Source: Bradyrhizobium sp. Rc3b (lineage in GTDB: Bacteria > Pseudomonadota > Alphaproteobacteria > Rhizobiales > Xanthobacteraceae). Taken from it: a DNA stretch of 64,000 nt. Location: positions 310,001 to 374,000 of the forward strand of contig NZ_FOUS01000006.1 of the NCBI RefSeq assembly GCF_900114915.1. Direction: 5' to 3'. The position numbers and the translations under genes are program-made. Positions 1 through 8,011 of this stretch are shown one piece after another; position 1 is the first letter of the stretch; each line of letters begins with the position of its first letter. The notes under the pieces are model-generated. The model did no database searches and was not told the origin of the DNA. It saw nothing but the letters and a program-made list of their open reading frames with translations.

Positions 1-572
1 GATTGGGAATCGCCGCGATACGGCACGTGCACGATCTCGATGCCGGCGGTTGCGTTGAGCAATTCGCCGGCAAGATGATGCGTGCTGCCGAAACCAACCG
101 ATCCGAAGCTCAGCGAACTCGGCTTTGCCTTGGCCATAGCAATGAGTTCACTCAGCGATTTTGCGGGGTAATCGTTGCGCACGGCGATGACGAGCGCGTA
201 GTAGACCAGCGTCGAGATCATCTCGAAGCTTTCGGCCGGCTGGTAGGCGAGGCTCTTGTAGGTCGCCGCGGAAATCGCGTGCGCGCCGGTGACGAGGCCG
301 AGCGTATAACCGTCGGGCGCCGCCTTTGCGATCGCGTCCGCCGCGATGTTGCCGCCGGCACCCGGCTTGGCCTCGACGATGATGGGCTGCCCGAGCTTCT
401 TCGACAGCCCGTCGGCAATGATGCGCGAGAGCGTGTCGGCCGCGCCGCCGGCGGCAAAGCCATGCAGCAGGCGGATCGGGCGCGACGGATAATTGTCCGC
501 CGATGCCGGGATGGTCGCGAGACAACCACCAAGCAGAAAAATGGCCGCAGCAAGCCGCTTCATCCGACGCAT
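1..572 (-). CDS. Tripartite tricarboxylate transporter substrate-binding protein (Bug/TctC family), 3' part missing
   Basis: The frame read from the complement of 572 gives MRRMKRLAAA, a hydrophobic stretch and an ASA/DNYPSRPI junction, so this is an exported periplasmic protein. It continues with SRPIRLLHGFAAGGAADTL, EAKPGAGGNIA and APDGYTLGL, which are hallmarks of the Bug/TctC solute-binding family. These proteins bind small carboxylates for TctAB-type or other permeases, but specificity cannot be read from sequence. About 190 residues are present and the C-terminal half lies beyond base 1. A second start at 563 is possible. It follows the VOC gene on the same strand by about 70 bases, so it is probably the last visible gene of the MDR-VOC unit. 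No TctA or TctB gene is adjacent inside the window. Confidence 0.9.
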   Translation of the reverse strand, partial: MRRMKRLAAAIFLLGGCLATIPASADNYPSRPIRLLHGFAAGGAADTLSRIIADGLSKKLGQPIIVEAKPGAGGNIAADAIAKAAPDGYTLGLVTGAHAISAATYKSLAYQPAESFEMISTLVYYALVIAVRNDYPAKSLSELIAMAKAKPSSLSFGSVGFGSTHHLAGELLNATAGIEIVHVPYRGDSQ

Positions 573-643
573 GGATGCATCCTCCCTTTGATTGTTATGT
601 CGTTGGCCGCGCGTGCGGCGATCTTCCGTTAGAACTCAATCCG

Positions 644-1549
644 CTAGCGCGCGAACTCCGTGCATTCAGGCGATGGCGGCATGCCCCAGACGTCGCGCGG
701 CAGCCCGACCCAGACCTTCGGCCGCTGCGGACGATCGCGATGCCAGGGACGCGGCTCGAAATAGCCGAGCTCCTCGTCCACCATCCGATCGAGGTCATGA
801 AACAGCTCGACCAGATGACCATCGGGATTGCGGTGATAGATCGCCGTGTTGTGGCCCGGGCCGTGACGCACCGGCCCCCAGAGCACCGGGAGCTTGTGAC
901 GCGCGAGATGGTCGCAGGCCCGATGCATGTGCTCGGGACCCCGCAGCTCGAACGCGAAATGATGCAGACCGCGGTCAGGCGCGAGCGCGAAATTCAACGT
1001 GTGATGCTCGAAGCCGCTGCGCATGAACACGAAGCGATCCTCGATCCAGTCGGAGACCCGCAGCCCCATTACGTTCGCGTAGAACTCCGAAGCGGCTTTG
1101 GGATCGGGCGTACGGAGCGCGACGTGGCCGAGCTTGGCGACAGCGAGCCCGCCGATCCGATCCTGGGCGGGCGTCGGCGTCCAGCCCTGGATCAACTCGA
1201 AACGTGTGCCTTCGGGATCGCTAAACGACAGCAGCCGGGACACACCAGGCAAGGGATCGCTCCGAAGCTCGGGTCGCAAGTCCGCCTGCTTGAGCGCGGC
1301 GCCCAGCGCCTCGATCTGGACCTCCGGGGAGATCTCGAAGGCGATGCTGCTCAGCGCGGCATCGCCGGGCTCGATCACGAGCGAGAGCTGCTCGGAATCG
1401 CTGGCGAGGAAAATGCGGTTGCCATCGCGGGCCACGAGGCCAAGTCCAATCACGCCGCGATAATAGTCGAGCAGCCGCTCTGGATCGGGCGAGGTGAAGG
1501 TCGCGTGCCGCAGCCGGGTGAAACGTGCAATGGGTGCTTGTGTGCTCAT
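644..1549 (-). CDS. VOC family protein, extradiol ring-cleavage dioxygenase-like
   Basis: This 301-residue protein has two tandem vicinal-oxygen-chelate modules (about 15-122 and 138-255), the layout of two-domain type I extradiol dioxygenases such as catechol 2,3-dioxygenase and 2,3-dihydroxybiphenyl dioxygenase. The C-terminal module keeps a likely Fe(II) triad: His142 (KLGHVAL), His197 (LHHFAF) and Glu248 (HLVELF). NPDGHLVELF is typical of the active domain, and the N-terminal module lacks the triad. The ATG at 1549 is preferred over a GTG at 1561 because a GAGGGGG ribosome-binding sequence lies at suitable distance from the ATG and abuts the GTG. It starts just after the MDR gene, so the two are almost certainly cotranscribed. 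Ring cleavage of a catechol-like substrate is inferred; the substrate is unknown. Confidence 0.88.
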   Translation of the reverse strand: MSTQAPIARFTRLRHATFTSPDPERLLDYYRGVIGLGLVARDGNRIFLASDSEQLSLVIEPGDAALSSIAFEISPEVQIEALGAALKQADLRPELRSDPLPGVSRLLSFSDPEGTRFELIQGWTPTPAQDRIGGLAVAKLGHVALRTPDPKAASEFYANVMGLRVSDWIEDRFVFMRSGFEHHTLNFALAPDRGLHHFAFELRGPEHMHRACDHLARHKLPVLWGPVRHGPGHNTAIYHRNPDGHLVELFHDLDRMVDEELGYFEPRPWHRDRPQRPKVWVGLPRDVWGMPPSPECTEFAR

Positions 1550-1565
1550 CGTGCGGTTCACCCCC

Positions 1566-2558
1566 TCATGGAATCATGATGATCTTGCCGAGCGCGGAGC
1601 CCTGCTCGAGCAGCGTATGGGCCTTCCTGACCTCGTCGAGCTTCAGTACCGCCGAGATCGCCGGCTTGATCGCATTGCGGCTCAAGGCCTCGATCACGCT
1701 GCGCATCAGGGCACGGCGTCCGTCACGATCGTGGTCGTAGATGTGGAAGGAGAAGCAGCGTATCGCCGGACAGATGTCGAGGTGATCGCGCATCGCCGCC
1801 ATCAGATTCTCTTCCGGCAATCCGGCGAAGGCGTTGTAGGACAATAGCGTGCCCCATTTGCCGAGCGCGCCGAGATAGGAGGTGAACTCGGGACCGCAGA
1901 CGTGATCGAGCACGAGGCCGACGCCCTCGCCATCCGTCAGTTCGCGGGTGCGCGCCACGACATCCTCGCTTCGATAGAAGATGACATGATCGGCGCCGTT
2001 CGCCCTGGTGAATGCAGCCTTCTCTTCTGTCGAGACCGTGCCGATGACGGTCATCCCGGCAAGCTTGGCCAGCTGCACCAGCGCGGTGCCGACGCCGCCG
2101 GCCGCGCCAATCACCAGCGCGCTTGCGGGCGCGCGCGGATGGCGGCACTCGTGCAGCAGTGCGTAAGCGACCTGATAGTTCGACAGGCACACGGCCGCCT
2201 GCAGCTCGACATGATCGGGCAGCGCGTGCACGGCATCCGCGGGCGCGACCACGTAATCGGCGTAGCAGCCGCCGCGCTGGGACAAATCGCGGGCGCTGAG
2301 CAGCACCTTCTGGCCGAGGGCAAGTCCCTCGACGCCGGACCCGAGCGCAGAAATGCGCCCCGCAACATCGTTGCCGGGATTGGCCGGCAACGGCGGCATC
2401 CATTTGTAGACGCCGCGCCGGATCAGCACGTCGGGTTGACCGACCCCGAACGCCTCGGCCCGGATCTGCACCTGGCCGGCTCCGGGCACAGGCACCGGAA
2501 GCTCGACCACCTCGAGTGCATCCGGCCCACCCGGCTGACGCACCAGCACCGCCCTCAT
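1566..2558 (-). CDS. Zinc-independent alcohol dehydrogenase / quinone oxidoreductase (MDR superfamily)
   Basis: A 330-residue medium-chain dehydrogenase/reductase. It has an N-terminal GroES-like domain (about 25-110, with NPGNDVAGRISALG) and a Rossmann domain whose dinucleotide loop GAAGGVG is at 151-157. Zinc-ligand cysteine clusters are absent, which points to the NADPH:quinone reductase or enoyl reductase branch rather than zinc alcohol dehydrogenases. It is the first gene of the leftward unit. Its start is 80 bases from the divergent GntR gene, with a palindromic operator between them. Reduction or oxidation of an intermediate made or used by the neighbouring VOC and FAH-family enzymes is inferred from position only. 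Confidence 0.9.
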   Translation of the reverse strand: MRAVLVRQPGGPDALEVVELPVPVPGAGQVQIRAEAFGVGQPDVLIRRGVYKWMPPLPANPGNDVAGRISALGSGVEGLALGQKVLLSARDLSQRGGCYADYVVAPADAVHALPDHVELQAAVCLSNYQVAYALLHECRHPRAPASALVIGAAGGVGTALVQLAKLAGMTVIGTVSTEEKAAFTRANGADHVIFYRSEDVVARTRELTDGEGVGLVLDHVCGPEFTSYLGALGKWGTLLSYNAFAGLPEENLMAAMRDHLDICPAIRCFSFHIYDHDRDGRRALMRSVIEALSRNAIKPAISAVLKLDEVRKAHTLLEQGSALGKIIMIP

Positions 2559-2582
2559 GACTTCACGTGCTCCCTAGACCAT

Positions 2583-2612
2583 ATTTTCGAAAATCATACC
2601 GTTTACGAAAAT
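2583..2612. promoter_or_regulatory. Probable GntR operator between the MDR and GntR genes
   Basis: A perfect 12-base palindrome ATTTTCGAAAAT (2583-2594) is followed by ATAC and, 18 bases on, by a second CGAAAAT half (2606-2612). Nearly the same composite element occurs at 3414-3445 before the FAH-family gene. The surrounding DNA is GC-rich, so this AT-rich symmetry stands out. It lies where a repressor would control the MDR-VOC unit and its own gene. Confidence 0.7.
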
Positions 2613-2638
2613 TATTGCAAGATGCTCGTTAGCGCGGC

Positions 2639-3373
2639 ATGTTGAGGCATCGATTTCAGCGACAGATCCTCATGCCCGAGAGCGCCATCCGCCCCCGCAA
2701 GGAATTCGGCAAGACCATCGCCGCCGACATCACGCATCGGCTGCGCGAGGAGATCATTGCCTGCGCCCTTCCGCCCGGCGAGCCGCTGCGCTTCGACGTG
2801 CTGCGCGAGCGGTTCGGCGCAAGCTTCACCACGCTGCGCGAGGCGCTGACCGCGCTCGCCGCCGAAGGCCTGGTCGACGCCCAGGAGCAGCGCGGCTTTC
2901 GCGTCGCGCCGGTCAGCCGCCAGGATCTGGTGGAGGTCACCGATGCGCGGGTGCTGATCGAGGTGGAATTGATCCGCCGCTCGATCGAGCGGGGCGATGA
3001 CGACTGGGAAATCGCGGTGATCTCCACCCTGCACCGCTTGAAGCGGATCGAGCAGCGCGATCCCGAGCATCCCCTGCGCGATCCCGAGTGGAAGATCGCG
3101 CATCGCCAGTTCCATCAGGCCCTCGTCTCCGCCTGCGGCTCGGCGACGCTGCTCGCCATTCGCGCCGAGCTGTTCGATCGTGCCGAACGCTACCGGCATC
3201 TCTCCGCCAATTTCAGGCCGCGCCCGCGCGATAAGGCCGGCGAGCACCAGGCCATCATGCAGGCCGCCATCTCGCGCAACGCGGATCTCGCCGTGCAGCT
3301 GATCGAAGCGCATATCCGCTCGACCTCCGACAACGTCGCCAAATACGCCGGCCATCTGCTCGACGCCGAATAG
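2639..3373 (+). CDS. GntR family transcriptional regulator, FadR/FCD subfamily
   Basis: A 244-residue regulator with a winged helix-turn-helix at about 20-85 (IAADITHRLREEIIACALPPGEPL, then FTTLREALTALAAEGLV) and an all-helical FCD ligand-binding domain (about 95-235). The FCD metal-site pattern is visible: Asp in DARVLIEVELI, His in WKIAHRQFHQAL and His in EHQAIMQAAI. FCD regulators usually repress catabolic genes and are released by a carboxylate metabolite. It is flanked on both sides by copies of the same palindromic operator, so it probably controls both neighbouring units. ATG at 2639 gives the full length; an in-frame ATG at 2672 is an alternative, and neither has a strong ribosome-binding site. 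Confidence 0.92.
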   Translation: MLRHRFQRQILMPESAIRPRKEFGKTIAADITHRLREEIIACALPPGEPLRFDVLRERFGASFTTLREALTALAAEGLVDAQEQRGFRVAPVSRQDLVEVTDARVLIEVELIRRSIERGDDDWEIAVISTLHRLKRIEQRDPEHPLRDPEWKIAHRQFHQALVSACGSATLLAIRAELFDRAERYRHLSANFRPRPRDKAGEHQAIMQAAISRNADLAVQLIEAHIRSTSDNVAKYAGHLLDAE

Positions 3374-3413
3374 GCGACCTGCATTTTCACGTGGCGGGCT
3401 TGCGCACGGCCTC

Positions 3414-3445
3414 ATTTTCGAAAATAATACACCCTATCGAAAATA
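3414..3445. promoter_or_regulatory. Second copy of the GntR operator, upstream of the FAH-family gene
   Basis: ATTTTCGAAAAT (3414-3425) followed by AATAC and then TATCGAAAATA (3435-3445). This repeats the arrangement at 2583-2612, including the second CGAAAAT half 19 bases after the first. It ends about 20 bases before the FAH-family start codon, a position suited to repression. Confidence 0.7.
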
Positions 3446-3465
3446 GGAACCCTTGGGGCGAAACC

Positions 3466-4329
3466 ATGAAGCTGCTGTCGTTCTTGGACGGAAATCGGGA
3501 AAGCTGGGGCGCCGTTGTCGAAAACCGCGTGGTGGATCTGGGCCGCGCCCTGCCTCAGTACCCGACGCTTGCGGATTTTCTCGGCAGCGATGACTACGCC
3601 AAGCGCGAAGCGATCGTCGCCGGGCACAAGCCGACGCTGGCGCTGAGCGACGTCAAATACCTGCCAGTGATTCCGCGGCCCGAGAAGATCGTCTGCGCCG
3701 TGCGCAACTATCTCGACCACCACAACGAAGCCGTGGCGTTCGGCATGAAGCGCGAGATCACGGAATTCCCGCCGATCTTCCTGCGGGTCTGGCGGTCCCA
3801 GGTTGCGCACAACGCGCCGGTGATCAGGCCGAAGGTCTCGAACAATTTCGACTGGGAGGGCGAGCTCGCCGTCGTCATCGGCAAGGGCGGCCGTCACATC
3901 AGCCAGGCCGATGCCTGGAATCACGTCGCGGGCTATTCGATCTACAATGACGTCAGCGTGCGCGACTGGCAGCGCCACGCCCAGCAGATCGCCTCCGGCA
4001 AGAACTTCGTCGGCACAGGCCCGTTCGGACCGTGGCTGGTCACGCCGGACGAGCTCGGCGATCCCACCAAGCTGAAGCTCGAGACGCGCGTCAACGGCGC
4101 GACCGTGCAGTCCTCCGACACCTCGATGCTGATCTTCTCGATCCCGCGGCTGATCGAATATTGCTCGACCATTTTCGATCTCGTCCCCGGCGACGTCATC
4201 GCGACCGGCACGCCGGCCGGCGTCGGCTTCACCCGCAAGCCGCCGATCTTCCTCAAGCCAGGTGATGTGGTCGAGGTCGAGATCGAGAACATCGGCGTGC
4301 TCAGCAATCCCGTCGTGGACGAGGCCTAG
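3466..4329 (+). CDS. Fumarylacetoacetate hydrolase (FAH) family protein
   Basis: A 287-residue FAH-fold enzyme. The C-terminal catalytic domain (about 70-285) carries the metal-site acids Glu131 and Glu133 in DWEGELAVVIG and Asp162 in YNDVSVRDWQ, plus PGDVIATGTPAGVG near 241-254. Family members hydrolyse C-C bonds of acylpyruvates or hydrate and decarboxylate oxo-dienoates, often at the end of aromatic meta-cleavage pathways. The ATG at 3466 follows a GGGGCGA ribosome-binding sequence. A longer frame from 3391 would place the operator inside coding sequence, so it was rejected. The gene begins the rightward unit of the GntR locus, and the extradiol-like VOC protein across the regulator makes a ring-cleavage pathway plausible. 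Confidence 0.92.
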   Translation: MKLLSFLDGNRESWGAVVENRVVDLGRALPQYPTLADFLGSDDYAKREAIVAGHKPTLALSDVKYLPVIPRPEKIVCAVRNYLDHHNEAVAFGMKREITEFPPIFLRVWRSQVAHNAPVIRPKVSNNFDWEGELAVVIGKGGRHISQADAWNHVAGYSIYNDVSVRDWQRHAQQIASGKNFVGTGPFGPWLVTPDELGDPTKLKLETRVNGATVQSSDTSMLIFSIPRLIEYCSTIFDLVPGDVIATGTPAGVGFTRKPPIFLKPGDVVEVEIENIGVLSNPVVDEA

Positions 4330-4336
4330 CTTCAGC

Positions 4337-4918
4337 ATGTCGTCCTACGATATTCGCAAGACCGCGCTCGGCGTCGAGACCATCTGGCATGAGCGCGGGC
4401 CCCGGCTGGACAAGCCGCTGCTGGTCGGAACCGCCATTGCGGTGATCCGCAATCCCTTCGCCGGCCGCTATGAGCCGGACCTGATGCCGTTCCAGGCGTC
4501 CTTGCGTCAGCTCGGGCGCGAGCTTGCGAGCGCGCTGATCGCACAGCTCGGCGGCGCCGAGCGCATCGAAGCCTATGGCAAAGGCATCATCGTCGGCGAG
4601 GACGGCGAGCTCGAGCAAGGCGCCGTCTGGCATGAAGCCGGCGGCCATGGCATGCGCGAGGTACTGGGACAACCGAAGGCGATCGTGCCGGCGGCGAAGA
4701 CCATCGGCGGTCCCGGCACCCGCCTGATGGTGCCGCTCGGCCACATCCATGCCGCCTATGTCCGCAGCCATTTCGGCACCGCGGAGATGACGCTGTGGGA
4801 TGCGCCGCGGCGCGACGAGATCGCCTTCGGCCTCGTGATGGCGACCGGCGGCCGCCCCCACGCGCGCATCGGCGGCCTCAAGGCATCCGAGATCTCCGTG
4901 CATGACGGGCAGCGCTGA
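4337..4918 (+). CDS. DUF1185 / amino-acid-synthesis family protein
   Basis: A 193-residue protein matching the family annotated as amino acid synthesis (DUF1185): an N-terminal ETIWHERGP segment, AVIRNPFAGRYEPDL, a central EAYGKGIIVGEDGELEQGA stretch, GGPGTRLMVPLGH, and the C-terminal ARIGGLKASE. The biochemical role of the family is not established to my knowledge. Members recur next to FAH-family enzymes and MDR dehydrogenases, as here. The ATG at 4337 lies 7 bases after the FAH stop, so the two are cotranscribed. The gene converges on the TRAP permease gene across an 18-base gap. Confidence 0.8.
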   Translation: MSSYDIRKTALGVETIWHERGPRLDKPLLVGTAIAVIRNPFAGRYEPDLMPFQASLRQLGRELASALIAQLGGAERIEAYGKGIIVGEDGELEQGAVWHEAGGHGMREVLGQPKAIVPAAKTIGGPGTRLMVPLGHIHAAYVRSHFGTAEMTLWDAPRRDEIAFGLVMATGGRPHARIGGLKASEISVHDGQR

Positions 4919-4936
4919 GCGCCGCCCGTCTCCGCG

Positions 4937-6829
4937 TCACAGGAAGCCGGTTGAGATCCACGGAATTGCCGCGACGATCAGCGTGCCGATCAGCAGGGCG
5001 ACGATATAGCCGACGATCGGCCTGATACCCTCATCGGGACTGATGCGGCTGATGGCGCAGGCCGCGTAATAGCCGACGCCGAATGGCGGGGCGAACAGGC
5101 CGATGCCCATCGCGAGCACGACGACCATCGCGTAGTGCACTTCGTGCACGCCGACCTGGCGGGCGATCGGAAACAATAGCGGCCCGAACAGGACGATGGC
5201 GGGGATGCCTTCCAGCACGCTGCCCAGAATGACGAAGGCGAGGATGGTCACGCCGAGAAAGACAGGCGTTCCGCCCGGCAGAGCCGTCATGAACTTTGCA
5301 AGCGAGGCCGAGAAGCCCGATTGGGTCAGAGCCCACGCCATCCCTGTCGCAGCGCCGATGATCAGCAGGATCGCGCCTGACAGTGACGCCGTCTCCACCA
5401 ACATTGGATAAAGCCGGCGCCAGGAGAACTGACGATAGATCAGAAGCCCGGTGAGAACCGAGTAGACGATGCCGATGGTCGAAACTTCGGTCGCGGTGGC
5501 GACGCCCTCGACCACCGCGGCGCGGATGACGAAGGGCAGCGCCATTGCCGGAATGGCAATGACGAAGGCGCGGCCGATCTCCCTCCCCGTCGCCCGCTTC
5601 ACATGCGACAGGTCCTCGCCCCGGTATCGCCACCAGACCACGGCGCAGAGACCGACGGCGAGCACGATGCCGGGCAGCAGCCCCCCGGTGAACAGCGCCG
5701 CAATCGACACTCCCGTCACCGAGCCGATGGTGATCAGCACGAGCGACGGCGGAATGGTCTCGGTCTGGGCCCCGGTCGCCGCGAGCAGCGCGACGAGATC
5801 ACCGGGCCTGGCGCCGCGCTTGGTCATCTCCGGAAACAGCACCGGCGCCACGGCGGCCATGTCGGCCGCCTTCGAGCCGGAGATGCCCGACACCAGGTAC
5901 ATCGCGCCGACCAGCACATAATGCAGGCCGCCGCGCACGTGGCCGAGCAGGCTGGCGAGAAAGCCGACCATGGCCCGCGCCATGCCGGTCATCTCGATCA
6001 GCAGGCCGAGGAACACGAAGAGCGGCACAGCCAGCAGGATCAGATGGCTCATGCCTTCGTCCATGCGCCCGATGATGACCACATCGGGCGTATTCGTCGT
6101 CAGCGCCAGATAGCCGACGGTAGCAAGACCGAAGGCAAAGGCGATCGGCACCGCCGCCAGCACCATGGCGCCGACGATGACCACGAAGAAGATCAGCAGG
6201 TTGAGATTGCCCAGCGGTTTCAACACCGGCGCGATGAGAACGAGCGCGGTGATGATGCCTGCGACGAGCACCGCGGCCGCGAGCAGGCTGCGCAGGCTCG
6301 AGATGCGGGCGAGCCGCAGGACCGCCGCGACCAGCATCAATCCGATGCCGACGGGTAACGCGGCAGCCCGCCAACTGTTGACGATTTCGAGCGCCGGCGT
6401 CGTGACGAACACCTCGTCGGCCGCGAACTCGTAGGCGGGATGGATCACCAACAACAGGAACGCCAGCGATGCCGCGGCGGCAACGACGTCCAGGAAGGCA
6501 CGTGCGCCGGGACGGAGCATGCCAATGATGGCCGTCATCCGCATGTGCTCACCGCGCTGGAACGCGATCACCGATCCCAGCATGGCGAGCCACAGGAACA
6601 GGATGCCGGCGAGCTCATCGGCCCAGATGATCGGAGCGTGAAAGACATATCGCCCGACGATGCCGGCCGACAAAACGACGATCTCGGCGAGCACCAGGAG
6701 TGCCGCCGGGATCGCAACCACATGACCAAGCACCCTGTTGGCCGCGACGGCCCAGCGGTGCACACCGGATTGAGGCACTGCGACCGCGGCGCCCTGATCG
6801 ATCCCAGGCATATGGTTGATCGCGGTCAT
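4937..6829 (-). CDS. TRAP transporter fused permease (DctQ-DctM)
   Basis: A 630-residue integral membrane protein that joins the two TRAP permease parts. A four-helix DctQ-like small subunit occupies about residues 30-185 (VGRYVFHAPIIWADELAGILFLW). A DctM-like large subunit with many helices follows from about 205 to the end (GISGSKAADMAAVAPVLFPEM, TGAQTETIPPSLVLITIG, FGPLLFPIARQ, GLFAPPFGVGYY). It imports a solute delivered by the periplasmic DctP protein, driven by an ion gradient. Its start overlaps the dctP stop by four bases (ATGA), so the pair is translationally coupled. Fusion of the Q and M parts is a known variant. The substrate is unknown, probably an organic or sugar acid. Confidence 0.95.
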   Translation of the reverse strand: MTAINHMPGIDQGAAVAVPQSGVHRWAVAANRVLGHVVAIPAALLVLAEIVVLSAGIVGRYVFHAPIIWADELAGILFLWLAMLGSVIAFQRGEHMRMTAIIGMLRPGARAFLDVVAAAASLAFLLLVIHPAYEFAADEVFVTTPALEIVNSWRAAALPVGIGLMLVAAVLRLARISSLRSLLAAAVLVAGIITALVLIAPVLKPLGNLNLLIFFVVIVGAMVLAAVPIAFAFGLATVGYLALTTNTPDVVIIGRMDEGMSHLILLAVPLFVFLGLLIEMTGMARAMVGFLASLLGHVRGGLHYVLVGAMYLVSGISGSKAADMAAVAPVLFPEMTKRGARPGDLVALLAATGAQTETIPPSLVLITIGSVTGVSIAALFTGGLLPGIVLAVGLCAVVWWRYRGEDLSHVKRATGREIGRAFVIAIPAMALPFVIRAAVVEGVATATEVSTIGIVYSVLTGLLIYRQFSWRRLYPMLVETASLSGAILLIIGAATGMAWALTQSGFSASLAKFMTALPGGTPVFLGVTILAFVILGSVLEGIPAIVLFGPLLFPIARQVGVHEVHYAMVVVLAMGIGLFAPPFGVGYYAACAISRISPDEGIRPIVGYIVALLIGTLIVAAIPWISTGFL

Positions 6830-7851
6830 GACAGCTTGCCCGCCGCTTTCTCGAGCTGAGCCCAGGCCTCATCGCCGAACTTGGCCTTCCAGTCGGCGTA
6901 AAAGCTGGTCTTCGCCAGGGCCTGGCGGAACGCGCCGCGGTCGACGTCGATGAACTGCATGCCCTTGGCGGTCAGATCGGCGCGCAAGGACTCGCTGAGC
7001 TTGGCAACGTCGGCACGCTCGTCCTTGGCGGAGCGATCCAGCTCGCGCGTGACGATCCCCTGCACATCCTTCGGCAGCTTTTCGAAAGCGCGCTTGTTGC
7101 CGAGGATCCAGTAATTGTCCCAGACATGCCCGGTCAGGGAGCAGGTCTTCTGCACCTCGTAGAGCCGGGCCGTTGCGATGATCGGCAGCGGATTTTCCTG
7201 ACCGTCGACCACCTTGGTCTGGAGCGCGGAGTAGACCTCGTTGAAATTGATCGGCGCGGGGCCTGCCCCGAGCGCCTGGAACAACGACGTCAGATTGGGA
7301 GCGGCCGGCACGCGCAGCTTGAAATTCTTGAGATCGTCCGGCGTCCTGATCTCGCGGCCGGACGACGTGACGTGGCGGAAGCCGTTGTCCCAGGGGCTCG
7401 ACACCGCCATGATCGGCGTCCGCGCGATCTGCGCGCGGATATAGGCGCCGAGCTCGCCATCCATCGCCTTCCAGACCGCGTCATAGTTCGTGAAGAGAAA
7501 GCCGAGGTTGACGATGCCTGCAGCCGGCACCAGCGTCGCAAGGATCAGCGAGGACAGGTTGAAGAACTCGACGCCGCCGTTGCGGACCTGCGTCAACAGG
7601 TCGGTATCCGACCCGAGTTGGTTGGCCGGAAACAGGTTGATCTCGAGCCGGCCGCTCGTCGCCTCGCGAATGCGGTCGGCCGCTTCCTTGGCGCGGATGT
7701 TGACGGGATGCGTCGGATCCTGCCCCGTCGCGAGCTTGTAGGTGAATTCCGCGGCCGAGGCCGGGCGGGTGAGAATGGCACATAGCGGCACCGCGGCGCC
7801 GGCCATGAGCAACTTGCGGCGGCTCAGGGTTATCGGCTTGCGCAAGGTCAT
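6826..7851 (-). CDS. TRAP transporter substrate-binding protein (DctP family)
   Basis: A 341-residue periplasmic binding protein. The N-terminus has a twin-arginine signal (LSRRKLLMAGAA ending near ASAAEFTYK), suggesting Tat export. DctP hallmarks follow: YKLATGQDPTHPVNIRAKEA, GRLEINLFPANQLGSD, LKNFKLRVP and GQENPLPIIATARLYEVQ. The ATG at 7851 is preceded by AGGAGGAA; an upstream in-frame start at 7983 would precede the signal peptide with unconvincing sequence. The gene is followed directly by the fused permease (ATGA overlap) and lies downstream of the split transketolase genes, so uptake and metabolism of one compound are probably encoded together. Confidence 0.94.
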   Translation of the reverse strand: MTLRKPITLSRRKLLMAGAAVPLCAILTRPASAAEFTYKLATGQDPTHPVNIRAKEAADRIREATSGRLEINLFPANQLGSDTDLLTQVRNGGVEFFNLSSLILATLVPAAGIVNLGFLFTNYDAVWKAMDGELGAYIRAQIARTPIMAVSSPWDNGFRHVTSSGREIRTPDDLKNFKLRVPAAPNLTSLFQALGAGPAPINFNEVYSALQTKVVDGQENPLPIIATARLYEVQKTCSLTGHVWDNYWILGNKRAFEKLPKDVQGIVTRELDRSAKDERADVAKLSESLRADLTAKGMQFIDVDRGAFRQALAKTSFYADWKAKFGDEAWAQLEKAAGKLS

Positions 7852-8011
7852 CGTTTCCTCCTGTCGAGCGTGGATTGGTTGATCTAAAGGCGGCTCTTCA
7901 CCGCCCGTGTTGCTGCTGGCCGGCTCTCGATGCGCCGGCATTGGACAGCAGCCGTCGTTCTTCGCAGCGGCGCTGCGAAGCATGTCGGTCGTGGATCGGG
8001 AGGGCGGGCTG

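Noticed and set aside
3391..3465. A longer N-terminus for the FAH-family protein
   Set aside because: It would translate the operator repeat; the ATG at 3466 has a ribosome-binding site and matches the family start.
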